Assembly (NCBI RefSeq): GCF_900111765.1 | Contig: NZ_FOIB01000004.1 | Span: 310,001 to 374,000, forward strand | Length of the DNA stretch: 64,000 nucleotides | Direction: 5' to 3' | DNA from: Myxococcus fulvus | GTDB lineage: Bacteria; Myxococcota; Myxococcia; Myxococcales; Myxococcaceae | Shown here: positions 35,384 through 43,655 of the stretch, one piece after another | Position numbering within the stretch: the stretch's first letter is position 1 | Layout: each line of letters opens with the position of its first letter | Notes under the pieces: generated by a model | Told to the model about the DNA's origin: nothing | Seen by the model: only the letters and a program-made list of their open reading frames with translations | Database searches by the model: none | Made by a program: the position numbers and the translations under genes

Positions 35384-35743
35384 CTACCGCTCCCAGTCGC
35401 CCGGGGCCAGGCCCAGCGCGCCCGTCAGGTCATGCTGCAGCGGCAGTCGCCGGGCCACCTCGCCGCGCGCCGCCAGCACGTCCGGCCTGACGCCGGGCAG
35501 GCTGGCCAGGTCCTCGCGCAGGTACACGTCGTCGCGGTCGATGTCCGTCACGTCGGAGAAGGACACGCGGTAGTCGCGCGGGAAGTAGCTGCCCTTCTCG
35601 ATGAGGAACCCCGCCGCGTCCACGGCGGTGATGAGGCCCAGGTTCTCCCCGTCCCTGTCCCTGGCCGTCATGCCCTTCTGGATGTCCGCTGGATTGAACA
35701 CGCCCGCCTCCCGAAGTCCGGTGCCGACCTGGAAGTTGGGCAT
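35384..35743 (-). CDS. PRC-barrel/DUF2171-like protein
   Basis: 119 residues from ATG 35743. The segment ADIQKGMTARDRDGENLG, LITAVDAAGFLIEKG and FPRDYRVSFSDVTDIDRDDV has the Gly/Asp turns of a PRC-barrel or DUF2171 beta-barrel. Soluble, with no signal peptide. It is the last gene after EI in the PTS operon direction, 86 nt downstream, so it may be co-expressed. Role unknown; such barrels often bind RNA or protein partners. Confidence 0.75.
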   Translation of the reverse strand: MPNFQVGTGLREAGVFNPADIQKGMTARDRDGENLGLITAVDAAGFLIEKGSYFPRDYRVSFSDVTDIDRDDVYLREDLASLPGVRPDVLAARGEVARRLPLQHDLTGALGLAPGDWER

Positions 35744-35829
35744 GCCCGCCCTCCTCCGGCACGGGGCCTCTGCCCGGCGGGCGGGCAGCCGGGCCCTCGC
35801 CTCGCGCTCCAGGGAGTGCGAGGCGGACT

Positions 35830-37650
35830 TCAGCCCGTGGTGCGTCCGGACGGCGTGTCGCCGGGGGACTCGTGGGCGGGCGCGGGCTCCGGCGTGTCGA
35901 CGAAGCGCCGGTCCATCTCCGTGCGCATGAAGCGCTCGATCTCCTCGGCGGTGGTCAGCTCCATCGCCTCGCGCAACAGCTCCGTCGCGTCCTTGCGGCC
36001 CACCCGGCGCAGGAAGCGTTTGACGGCCGGAATCTGCCCGGACGTCATGGACAGCTCGTCGAAGCCGAGCGCCAGCAGCACCAGCGTGTAGAGCGGGTCT
36101 CCCGCCATCTCCCCGCACATGGACACGGGGATGTTGGCCGCCTTGGCCGCGTGGACGATGGTCTCCAGCATGCGCAGCACCGACAGGTGCAGCGGACGGT
36201 AGAGGTAGGCCACCTCACGGTTCTGGCGGTCGATGGCCAGCGAGTACTGGATGAGGTCATTGGTCCCGACCGAGAAGAAGTCCGCCTCCTGCGCCAGCCG
36301 GTCGGCAATCATGGCCGCGCTGGGCGTCTCCACCATGATGCCCACCGGGAAGCGCTTGCCCACGGGCACCCCCGCGCGGCCCAGCTCGGTGCGGCACGCC
36401 TCCAGCTCGCTCCGGGCCTCGCGCAGCTCGCTCACGCCGCAGATGAGGGGGAACATCAGCCGCAGGTTGCCGTGCACGCTGGCGCGCAGCAGCGCGCGCA
36501 GCTGGACGCGGAACAGCTCCCGGTTGGACAGGCAGTAGCGGATGGCCCTCAGGCCCATGGCCGGGTTGGGCTCCTTCTCGTGCTTCGTCTTGCCCGGCAC
36601 CTTGTCGCCGCCCAAATCCAGCGTGCGGATGGTGACGGGCTTGCCGCCCATGGCCTCCAGCACCTGCCGGTAGGCGCGGTAGTGCTCCTCCTCCGTGGGC
36701 GCCGTCTTGCGGTCCAGGAACATGAACTCGGTGCGGTACAGGCCGATGCCCTCCGCGCCATGCGCCAGGAGGGACGGAATCTCCTCCAGGAACTCCATGT
36801 TGCCGTTGAGCCGGATGCGGAAGCCGTCGGTGCTCACCGCCTCCAAATCCTTGGTGGCCAGCGCCAGCTGCTCGGCCTCCTGGTGGCGGCGCTGCTCCTC
36901 GCGGAAGCTCTGGAGCTGCTCCTCCGTGGGGTTCACCAGGATGATGCCCCGGGTGCCGTCCATGGCCACCAGGTCCCCGGGGGAAATCTGCTCGCTGGCG
37001 CGGCCGGCGCCCACCACCGCGGGCGTCTCACGCGCGCGGGCGACGATGGCGGTGTGGCTCGTCTGGCCGCCCAGGTCCGTCACGAAGCCCGCCACGCGGC
37101 CGCTGCGCGCCATCAGCGACGCGTCCGCGGGCGGCAGGTCATGCGCGACGACGATGGCCTCCGCGGGGACCTCCACCTCCTCGTCCACCACCTGGCCCAT
37201 CAGGTTGCGGATGATGCGGTCCGCCACGTAGTCCACGTCCGAGCGGCGCTCGCGGAAGTACTCGTCCGGGATGTTGTCGAACAGGTGCTTTATCTTGCGG
37301 GCCACCCGCCGGACGGCCCACTCGGCGTTGATGCGGTCCTCGACGATGAGCTGGTTGACGGCGTCCACCAGCATCGGGTCGTGGAGCATCAGCCGGTGCG
37401 CCTCCAGGATGAGCGCGTGGTCGCTGCCCTCGGTGCGGGTAATCTGCTCCTTGAGCTCGGCGAGCTGGCGGTCCGACAGGTCCACCGCCGTCTTCATCCG
37501 CATCCGCTCGGGCTCGACCTCCGCCTCCGCCAGCCGCAGCTTGGGCGTGCGGATGCGCTTCCTGTCCAGGATGAAGGCGTGGCCGACCGCCACGCCGGGT
37601 GAGGCGCCGATGCCCATCAACCTCAGTGTGGGAGTGGCCTGGCTGCTCAC
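35830..37650 (-). CDS. ptsI: PTS enzyme I (PEP-protein phosphotransferase)
   Basis: 606 residues from GTG 37650 (GGGGAGGG upstream); the conserved start of the domain, GIGASPGVAVGHAF, lies 12 residues in. Takes phosphate from PEP onto a His and passes it to HPr. Phosphorylated His199 sits in GGQTSHTAIVAR; the C-terminal PEP-binding barrel has LYRTEFMFLDR and the catalytic SMCGEMAGDP. Length is slightly above the E. coli protein because of the C-terminal Pro-rich tail. Sixth gene of the PTS operon, 46 nt after HPr. Confidence 0.96.
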   Translation of the reverse strand: MSSQATPTLRLMGIGASPGVAVGHAFILDRKRIRTPKLRLAEAEVEPERMRMKTAVDLSDRQLAELKEQITRTEGSDHALILEAHRLMLHDPMLVDAVNQLIVEDRINAEWAVRRVARKIKHLFDNIPDEYFRERRSDVDYVADRIIRNLMGQVVDEEVEVPAEAIVVAHDLPPADASLMARSGRVAGFVTDLGGQTSHTAIVARARETPAVVGAGRASEQISPGDLVAMDGTRGIILVNPTEEQLQSFREEQRRHQEAEQLALATKDLEAVSTDGFRIRLNGNMEFLEEIPSLLAHGAEGIGLYRTEFMFLDRKTAPTEEEHYRAYRQVLEAMGGKPVTIRTLDLGGDKVPGKTKHEKEPNPAMGLRAIRYCLSNRELFRVQLRALLRASVHGNLRLMFPLICGVSELREARSELEACRTELGRAGVPVGKRFPVGIMVETPSAAMIADRLAQEADFFSVGTNDLIQYSLAIDRQNREVAYLYRPLHLSVLRMLETIVHAAKAANIPVSMCGEMAGDPLYTLVLLALGFDELSMTSGQIPAVKRFLRRVGRKDATELLREAMELTTAEEIERFMRTEMDRRFVDTPEPAPAHESPGDTPSGRTTG

Positions 37651-37696
37651 GTGTCTTGGTTCCCTCCCCGTCCTACCGCATTTGCATTGTCATCCG

Positions 37697-37975
37697 TCAC
37701 TTCGACTCGCCAAAACGGTCGGCGATGAGCTTTGCCAACTCCTGGAGACACGCCTCGGCGTCATCTCCCTTACAGGTCAGCTTCACCTGCACCCCCTGGG
37801 CGGCCGCCAGCATCAGCACCCCCATGATGGACTTGGCGTTGGCCCGCTGTCCCTGCGCCTCGATGAGCACGTCGCTCTTGAAGCGGTTGGCCACCTTGAC
37901 CATCTGCGCCGCGGCCCGGGCGTGCAGCCCCAGCTCGTTGATGATCTCGTATGTTCCCTCGGCCACCGTTGCCAT
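37697..37975 (-). CDS. ptsH: PTS phosphocarrier protein HPr
   Basis: 92 residues. Phosphoryl carrier between EI and the EII proteins. Active His18 is in LGLHARAAAQMVKVAN, and the regulatory serine block AKSIMGVLML is intact (Ser49), so HPr kinase control is possible although no hprK gene lies in this window. It sits between the IID gene (21-nt gap) and EI. Confidence 0.97.
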   Translation of the reverse strand: MATVAEGTYEIINELGLHARAAAQMVKVANRFKSDVLIEAQGQRANAKSIMGVLMLAAAQGVQVKLTCKGDDAEACLQELAKLIADRFGESK

Positions 37976-37996
37976 TCGCGACTCCTACCTCTCGTC

Positions 37997-38764
37997 TTAA
38001 AGGAAGGCACCCGCCGCGCAGGCCAGCGTCGCCGCGAGGTAGAGCACCACGTAGTTGGGCACCCGACGGCTGACCAGCACGTAGGATGCAACCCCCAGGG
38101 CCAGACACCCGGCCGCCAGGAAGGGCGCGTGCGCCCCGCCCGCGTTGGCCCCGAAGGACACGGCCAGCCACGCCGCCAGGCCTCCGGCGCACAACGCCGC
38201 CACCGTCCGCAGCCGCGCCCCCCGGGCCGGCAGGTTGGCCTTCGCCACCGCCTCCACCAGCCGGTCCCCCAGGGTGAGCCCCAGCCAGTACAACCTCACC
38301 CGGAGCAGCAGGTGCACCAGGTTGTAGAGCACCAGGAAGACGGGCACCGCCCACAGGCCCAGGAGCGGCACCAGCGCCGCCCCCACCGCGCCCGCCGCGG
38401 GCTTGAGCGACAGCCAGAAGAACCCGTCCCCCAGCGCCGCCAGCGGCCCCATCAGCGCCGCCTTGAAGGCCACCACCTTGTCCGGGGTCTCCTCCCCCCG
38501 ACAGATGCGCTCCTCGTGGAAGACGACGCCGCCGACAATCGCCGCGGCGACGTAGGGGTGCGTGTTGAAGAAGACCAGGTGCCGGCGCACCGCCTCCTCG
38601 CGCGCGGCGCCCGCCGCGTACAGCCGCTCGAGCGCGGGGAACACCGCGTAGGCCAGCCCCAGGTTCTGCATGCCCTTGGGGTTCCATGACGCCTGCAGGA
38701 AGAGCGAGCGCATGAAGACGCGCAGGAGCACTCCCCAGGGAAGCGTGGTGTCCGGAGCGCTCAC
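37997..38764 (-). CDS. Mannose-family PTS component IID
   Basis: 255 residues; GTG start at 38764 overlaps the IIC stop as GTGA. Membrane subunit that with IIC forms the sugar channel. Family features: FLQASWNPKGMQNLGLAYAV near the N-terminus, RHLVFFNTHPYVAAAIVGGV, MGPLAALGDGFFW, and several C-terminal helices. Complete in length for a IID protein. Confidence 0.93.
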   Translation of the reverse strand: MSAPDTTLPWGVLLRVFMRSLFLQASWNPKGMQNLGLAYAVFPALERLYAAGAAREEAVRRHLVFFNTHPYVAAAIVGGVVFHEERICRGEETPDKVVAFKAALMGPLAALGDGFFWLSLKPAAGAVGAALVPLLGLWAVPVFLVLYNLVHLLLRVRLYWLGLTLGDRLVEAVAKANLPARGARLRTVAALCAGGLAAWLAVSFGANAGGAHAPFLAAGCLALGVASYVLVSRRVPNYVVLYLAATLACAAGAFL

Positions 38765-39480
38765 GCGTCATGCCCCTGCAGCACGTACAGCACCACGGCC
38801 ACCGTCACCGCCGCGGCGCCCAGGGCCGCGTAGAGGGGCGCGCGCCGGGCGTGGCTGCCCTGCGCCGCGATGGCCGCCGCCACCGAGGCCATGGCCGGCC
38901 ACGCCCACGCCAGCCCCCGCACCAGCATGGGCGGCAGGGCCTGGAGCGCCGGCTCCACGAAGAAGCCCGCGAGCGCGCACAGGGCCGTCAGCACGCCGTA
39001 CACCGCGAAGTGCGGCCACATGCCCCACAGGTTCTGCCGCATGGCGCGCGTGAGGTCGCCGGCCTCCGCGGACGCCAGCGCCACGCGCGCCAGCCGGGCC
39101 GAGTAGCCCTCCAGCAGCCGGTCCGCGCGCCGCCCCACCCGGCCCATGCCGATGAAGAGCAGCACCGCCAAGGACCAGATGGCCGGCGTGGAGCCCGCGC
39201 CCGAGGCCAGCGTAATCGTGCACGCCGCCGCGCTGGTGGCGGTGGCCGCCAGGGTGTCGTTCTCCGGCAGGGACGCGCCCAGGTTGGCGGTGCCCAGGAA
39301 GAACAGCTCCAGGAGCAGCCCCACGCCCAGGCCCGAGGGCACGTCGTTGAGGAGCAGCCCCATCACGGTGGAGGCCACCAGCGGGCGCGACAGCATGGCC
39401 TGCAGGAACGCCTTGCGCTCCACGGCCACCAGTCCGCCCCACAACCCCGCGAGCGCCACCTGGGTCCAGAGGACGCTCAC
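38761..39480 (-). CDS. Mannose-family PTS component IIC
   Basis: 239 residues from GTG 39480, 4 nt after the IIB stop. Polytopic membrane channel subunit with the family plan: helix with WGGLVAVERKAFLQAMLSRP, LLLNDVPSGLGVGLLLELFFLG and TANLGASLPENDTLAATATS. Coupled to IID by a 4-nt overlap. Confidence 0.92.
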   Translation of the reverse strand: MSVLWTQVALAGLWGGLVAVERKAFLQAMLSRPLVASTVMGLLLNDVPSGLGVGLLLELFFLGTANLGASLPENDTLAATATSAAACTITLASGAGSTPAIWSLAVLLFIGMGRVGRRADRLLEGYSARLARVALASAEAGDLTRAMRQNLWGMWPHFAVYGVLTALCALAGFFVEPALQALPPMLVRGLAWAWPAMASVAAAIAAQGSHARRAPLYAALGAAAVTVAVVLYVLQGHDA

Positions 39481-39484
39481 GTGT

Positions 39485-39970
39485 TCACCCGGCCTTCACC
39501 CACCGCTCGGAGAGGTCCGGCAGCTCCACGGGCTTCTCCGCGGGGACGGCTCGGGCCTCCACGCGCACGCCCTGCTCGGCCAGCTGCTGCAGCGTGCGCA
39601 GCTCCGCCTCGGCCAGGAACACGGAGGGGGACACCTGCCGGCGCCCCGTGCCGAAGTGCACGTTGCCCAGGTTCAGCTCACCCAGGGAGAGCCCGTGCGC
39701 ATACGCGAAGGGCACCGAGGCCACGTCGCGCAGGAGCACCAGCGTGCGCACCCCGTCCTTGGACAGGGCGGCGAAGTCCACCTGGGAGAGGGGGAGGATC
39801 TGCACCTCGATGGCGCTCTGGACCGCGAGCGCCATGGCGGCGCGGATGAGCGGGCTGGAGGCAGCCTCGTCATCCGCGACGACGACGCGGGAGACCTTGA
39901 GGTGCGGCAGCCAGGCCTCGACGACCTGGCCGTGGATGAGGCGGTTGTCGACGCGGACCAGGGTGATCAC
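39485..39970 (-). CDS. Mannose-family PTS component IIB
   Basis: 161 residues from GTG 39970. Cytoplasmic phosphotransfer protein; active His13 in RVDNRLIHGQVVEAWLP is the family's phosphorylation site. The VVVADDEAAS strand-loop is also typical. It stands alone and is not fused to IIA, unlike ManX of E. coli. Confidence 0.94.
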   Translation of the reverse strand: MITLVRVDNRLIHGQVVEAWLPHLKVSRVVVADDEAASSPLIRAAMALAVQSAIEVQILPLSQVDFAALSKDGVRTLVLLRDVASVPFAYAHGLSLGELNLGNVHFGTGRRQVSPSVFLAEAELRTLQQLAEQGVRVEARAVPAEKPVELPDLSERWVKAG

Positions 39971-40003
39971 AGCCGTCTCGAATCGCCGACCCGCGCCACT
40001 TGG

Positions 40004-40426
40004 TCAAGTTCGCGGCTGCTGCTGGGCCTCGCGAAGCAGGGCGGATGCACAGGTGATGTTGCGCTGACCATAGGACGCGAGCTGGTTGGCCATCTCCGGG
40101 AGGGTCATCTGCTCGGAGCGAAGCGAGTTGGCCTTGAGGAGCATGGGCAGGTTGACGCCCGCCAGGACCTCCAGGTTCATGCGCTGACACATCATCAGCG
40201 ACTCCTTACAGGGCGTACCTCCGAACAGGTCCGCGAGGATGATGACGCCATCACCCGTGTCCACGCGCGACACCGCCTGCTTCATCTTCGCGCGGAGCTC
40301 CTCGACGGGAGTCCCCGGCTCGATGTTGCAGGTTGCCACCGCGGGGAGCTTCCCCACGATCTGTTCCGCGGTGGAGACCAGCTCCTCCGCCAAACGCCCG
40401 TGCGATGCGACGACGAGGCCGACCAT
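40004..40426 (-). CDS. Mannose-family PTS component IIA
   Basis: 140 residues from ATG 40426 with AGGAG upstream. Takes phosphate from HPr at His9 (GLVVASHGRLAEELV); the second signature ILADLFGGTPCKES is intact. First gene of the operon IIA-IIB-IIC-IID-HPr-EI. Many proteobacteria carry only a regulatory IIA of this type, so the presence of the full membrane part is notable. Confidence 0.95.
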   Translation of the reverse strand: MVGLVVASHGRLAEELVSTAEQIVGKLPAVATCNIEPGTPVEELRAKMKQAVSRVDTGDGVIILADLFGGTPCKESLMMCQRMNLEVLAGVNLPMLLKANSLRSEQMTLPEMANQLASYGQRNITCASALLREAQQQPRT

Positions 40427-40856
40427 GTCCACTCCTGACCAACCCCCCGGAGCTTGCGTCCTACGCCTGAACGGCATGTTGCGCAACTCCGGCGAAAGTT
40501 TCCGCCCTGTACCCGTAGCTAAGCTCTCACGTCTTGTCTCGAAAGGTAAGACGCCATTGCTCCTCGTGCCCGAAATTTCGGGTCCGGCCGCGCGCAGGGC
40601 TGTCGCCTGCCGGACGTGGGAGCAACACCTGCTGCCCCCACGCTGATTCAGATGCGGTGGGAGTATCGCGGATGCGCGCGGCGTGGTTGCGCGTGACACC
40701 GCGCCCACGCGCTCTCTCGGAAAGCGAGGGGGCGGGCTGTGCAGCCCGTGCTTGTTGGCGCTCGTCCGCAAGCTCGCCCCTCCCTCGGGGGCATGGTTGA
40801 CTGACGCGTCGACGGCACGGGTCTGTAGCACCGGGTGCGTGCGGGAGGAGCCAAGC
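40427..40856. promoter_or_regulatory. Divergent control region between PTS operon and bcp
   Basis: 430 bp without a credible gene. It must hold the PTS and bcp promoters. The clearest element is a 14-bp uninterrupted palindrome, CCCGAAATTTCGGG, at 40569-40582, 143 nt upstream of the IIA start; its AT core in a GC-rich context makes it a good operator candidate. Confidence 0.5.
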
Positions 40857-41348
40857 GTGGCGAAGAACAAGCTGCTGAAGCAGGGCGATGTGCTGCCGGA
40901 CGTGACGCTGACGGGCGCGGGCAACCAGCCGGTGCGCCTGAAGGACCTGGTGGGGCAGAAGGTGCTCGTCGTCTACTTCTACCCGCGCGACGACTCACCG
41001 GGTTGTACCGTGCAGGCCTGCGGGTTGAGAGACCAGTACGAGGACTTCGTCGCGGCGGGCGCGGAGGTGGTGGGCATCAGCGGCGACTCGGTGGCGTCCC
41101 ACCAGGGCTTCGCCGCCAAGCACCGCCTGCCCTTCGTGCTGCTGAGCGACGAGAAGGGCCAGGCGCGCGAGGCCTTCGGCGTGGGCACGTCGTTCCTCGG
41201 CATGCTGCCCGGCCGCGTCACCTTCGTGGTGGACCGCCAGGGCATCGTCCAGGACAGCTTCGAATCCCAGATTCGCGTGGGCGAGCATGTGCGCCGCGCG
41301 CTGGAGCTCGTCCGCTCGCTCGCCTCCAAGAGCGCCGCTTCTCCCTGA
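40857..41348 (+). CDS. bcp: Peroxiredoxin of the Bcp/PrxQ type
   Basis: 163 residues from GTG 40857 with GGGAGGAG upstream; the more distant in-frame ATG is unlikely. Thiol-dependent reduction of hydroperoxides. Peroxidatic Cys50 in YPRDDSPGCTVQACGLRD and resolving Cys55 five residues later give the atypical two-Cys Bcp arrangement. The GVISGDS-type (VVGISGDSVASHQ) and LLSDEKGQAREAFGV blocks are family-typical. Divergent from the PTS operon. Contrast the single-Cys thiol peroxidase at 7146. Confidence 0.95.
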   Translation: MAKNKLLKQGDVLPDVTLTGAGNQPVRLKDLVGQKVLVVYFYPRDDSPGCTVQACGLRDQYEDFVAAGAEVVGISGDSVASHQGFAAKHRLPFVLLSDEKGQAREAFGVGTSFLGMLPGRVTFVVDRQGIVQDSFESQIRVGEHVRRALELVRSLASKSAASP

Positions 41349-41578
41349 GCAACGACGCAACCCATGCACGCGCGCGTGAGGGCCGATACCGCGGCCGCAC
41401 GCGCGCGTCCCATGCGCGAACACCTTGCGCGGGCCCGTCACCGCGCGCTCCCCCCGGGCCCGCTTCAACCGCGCGAAGTGCATGGGGTTTCTCGTCCGGA
41501 CGGGTCATGGCCCACGCCTTGCTCATGGGTCCGGGTGCCACGCGATGGACGCGCGGCGCCACGCAAGGAACACAGGCC

Positions 41579-41692
41579 ATGAACACCCAGACTGAAAGCC
41601 TCTACGACGCCGTCCTCTTCGCGCTCGGCCCCGTGGTGCTCGGGTACGCCGTCGGCATGGTGGCGCTGCTCGTCGCCTACGCGCGCCCGTAG
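41579..41692 (+). CDS. Small one-helix membrane peptide
   Basis: 37 residues, starting MNTQTESLYDAV with AAGGA upstream, with one hydrophobic helix (LGPVVLGYAVGMVALLVAY) and a short basic end. Polar N-terminus, membrane helix and ribosome site make it plausible as a real small protein; no family recognised. It stands alone between bcp and the M35 protease. Confidence 0.45.
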   Translation: MNTQTESLYDAVLFALGPVVLGYAVGMVALLVAYARP

Positions 41693-41837
41693 CCACCCCA
41701 CATGTCGGGCCTGGACGGGGTGGAGTGAACGGAGCTATAAGCTGGATAGCGCGACAGGGCCGCATTCTCTGAATGAGGACCGCCGCGCGCTCCGCGAAGT
41801 CACTCCCCAAAGCAATCCCCGAAAGGAAGTCCCCGAC

Positions 41838-42944
41838 ATGAGCTTCAGCTCAGGTGGTCGCCTCAATTGGTGGATGGGTGCAGTTGCCAGCGTGTCGCTG
41901 CTGGGTGCGTGTGGTGCGCCGGACGAGCGTGCGGGAGAAACCCCCACCACGGGCGAGAGCGCGCGTGACGCCGTCGCCGGGGATGTGGCGGTGAAGCTGT
42001 CGGTGCCGAGCCAGTCCTACGCGGCGCGCGAGGGTGTCAGCGTGCAGGTGACGCTCACCAACGTGTCGCGGGACACGGTGCGGGTGCTCAAGTGGCACAC
42101 GCCGACGGACGGCATCAAGGAGGACCTGTTCCAGGTGACGGTGGACGGGCAGAAGGCGGAGTACAACGGCCGTCACTACAAGTGGGCCACGCCGGCGACG
42201 ACGGACTTCCTGCGCCTGGCCGCGGGCGAGAGCGTCTCCTACACGGTGGACCTGGCCACCATCTACGACTTCGCGAAGACGGGCAGCTACAGCATCCGCT
42301 ACGACTCGGAGGGCCACCACTCGGACGAGGGCCACCAGGGCCTGTCCCAGCTGGCCTCCGACAGCCTGAGCGTGTTCGTGGAGGGCCGTCAGTTCCAGCC
42401 GCCCGTCGCCTGGGGCAACGACACCGTCTCCGCGCAGGCGCTGTCCACGTCGAGTTGCACGGGCTCGCGCCCGGCCTCCACGGTGTCGACGGCGTTCACC
42501 ACCGCGCAGTCGATGACGAACGGCGCCGTCAACTACCTCAACGGCAACATCGGCCAGCGCTACACCACGTGGTTCGGCACGAACAACGCGACGAACGTGG
42601 CCACCATCCGGTCGCACTTCGCGGCCATCAAGAACGCGTTCGACACGAAGAACGTCATCGTCGACTGCGCGTGCACGGACAGCGCCTACGCGTACGTCTA
42701 CAAGAACGGGCACTACCGCATCTACGTGTGCAACGCCTTCTGGAGCGCGCCCATGTCCGGCACGGACTCCAAGGGCGGCACGCTGGTCCACGAGATGAGC
42801 CACTTCACCGTGGTGGCGGACACGGATGACCACGCCTACGGCCAGAGCGCGTGCCGCAACCTGGCCACGTCCAACGCCACGCGCGCCCGCGACAACGCGG
42901 ACAGCCACGAGTACTTCGCGGAGAACACGCCCGCGCTGCCGTGA
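41838..42944 (+). CDS. Aspzincin (M35-type) metalloendopeptidase lipoprotein
   Basis: 368 residues, lipobox SLLGAC (Cys25). Residues about 50-185 form a beta-sandwich-like N-terminal domain with VLKWHTPTDGIK; the catalytic domain follows from about 203. Zinc site: HEMSH (318-322) and the aspzincin third ligand in TDDHAYG (Asp331), followed by a typical Cys/Ala-rich end with SHEYFAENTPAL. This is the peptidyl-Lys endopeptidase/deuterolysin-like family, secreted and autoprocessed. The N-terminal domain recurs as a separate lipoprotein 118 bp downstream. AAAGGAAG precedes the ATG. Confidence 0.9.
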   Translation: MSFSSGGRLNWWMGAVASVSLLGACGAPDERAGETPTTGESARDAVAGDVAVKLSVPSQSYAAREGVSVQVTLTNVSRDTVRVLKWHTPTDGIKEDLFQVTVDGQKAEYNGRHYKWATPATTDFLRLAAGESVSYTVDLATIYDFAKTGSYSIRYDSEGHHSDEGHQGLSQLASDSLSVFVEGRQFQPPVAWGNDTVSAQALSTSSCTGSRPASTVSTAFTTAQSMTNGAVNYLNGNIGQRYTTWFGTNNATNVATIRSHFAAIKNAFDTKNVIVDCACTDSAYAYVYKNGHYRIYVCNAFWSAPMSGTDSKGGTLVHEMSHFTVVADTDDHAYGQSACRNLATSNATRARDNADSHEYFAENTPALP

Positions 42945-42973
42945 CAGCGCGCCGTTGACATGATGTGAAGGGG

Positions 42974-43012
42974 AAGCGGGGGCGCGGCCGGGCGTCCCCG
43001 CTTTCTTTTTTT
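42974..43012 (+). terminator. Strong rho-independent terminator
   Basis: Stem AAGCGGGG (42974-42981) with CCCCGCTT (42996-43003), GC-rich loop, then TCTTTTTTT. It is the only classical hairpin-plus-T-run terminator seen in the window, 30 nt after the protease stop, separating it from its paralogous lipoprotein. Confidence 0.85.
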
Positions 43013-43062
43013 GTCGGGGGCGCCTTTCGCGCTCCCGGAGCGAAGGGCGGAGGGTCCAACAC

Positions 43063-43632
43063 ATGAGGCACGGACACGCAGGTCGCATCGCGCTCTTGAC
43101 CGCGGCCATCGCCGCGGCGGGCTGCGCGGCCCGCAAGGAAGAGGCGCCGCCGCCAGTCGACGCGCGGCCCGAGGAGACGACCGCCATGGCGAAGAAGACG
43201 CTGGAGTGCTCGCTGAGCGCGCCGTCCCAGGTGAAGGCGGGCGAGCCGGTGGAGGTGCTCTTCAAGCTCACCAACACCTCCGAGCAGCCGGTGTACGTGC
43301 TCAAGTGGCACACGCCGCTGGAGGGAATCAAAAACAACTTCTTCAAGGTGACGCTCGCGGGCTCCGCCACGGAGCAGCCCTACATGGGCCCCATGGTCAA
43401 GCGCGGGCCGCCGGACGAATCCTCCTACGCCACGCTCGCCCCGGGCGCCTCGGCGGAGCGCAGCGTCGACGTGGCGCAGGCGTATGGAGTCCAGACGCCG
43501 GGCACCTACCGCATCCACTTCGAGGGCCCGCTGATGGACGTCACCACGGACGCGGCGAAGGTGCCGGCCCTCAACGGCCAGTTCCACGACAGCGCGGTGG
43601 AGTGCCCCGACATCGAAGTGACGGTGACCTGA
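43063..43632 (+). CDS. Lipoprotein equal to the N-terminal domain of the M35 protease
   Basis: 189 residues; lipobox AAIAAAGC (Cys21), CGGAGGG upstream of ATG 43063. From about residue 47 it matches residues 52-155 of the upstream protease: shared landmarks are an APSQ/VPSQ strand, an LTN turn, VLKWHTPLEGIK (protease VLKWHTPTDGIK), an F-K/Q-VT strand, an L-APGAS/L-AAGES turn and a TGTYRIHF/TGSYSIRY-type strand. It lacks the zinc domain entirely. A stand-alone inhibitor, immunity or chaperone version of the pro-domain is the natural hypothesis; the relationship is seen, the role is inferred. Confidence 0.85.
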   Translation: MRHGHAGRIALLTAAIAAAGCAARKEEAPPPVDARPEETTAMAKKTLECSLSAPSQVKAGEPVEVLFKLTNTSEQPVYVLKWHTPLEGIKNNFFKVTLAGSATEQPYMGPMVKRGPPDESSYATLAPGASAERSVDVAQAYGVQTPGTYRIHFEGPLMDVTTDAAKVPALNGQFHDSAVECPDIEVTVT

Positions 43633-43655
43633 CCCGAGTCCTGGCGCGCGCGGCC

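Noticed and set aside
35830..40426. Assignment of the PTS to mannose specifically
   Set aside because: The family name covers many sugars; no sequence feature or neighbour fixes the substrate.
41349..41578. tRNA or small RNA gene in the gap after bcp
   Set aside because: No cloverleaf, T-loop or CCA end could be found; the GC repeats do not form a tRNA-like fold.
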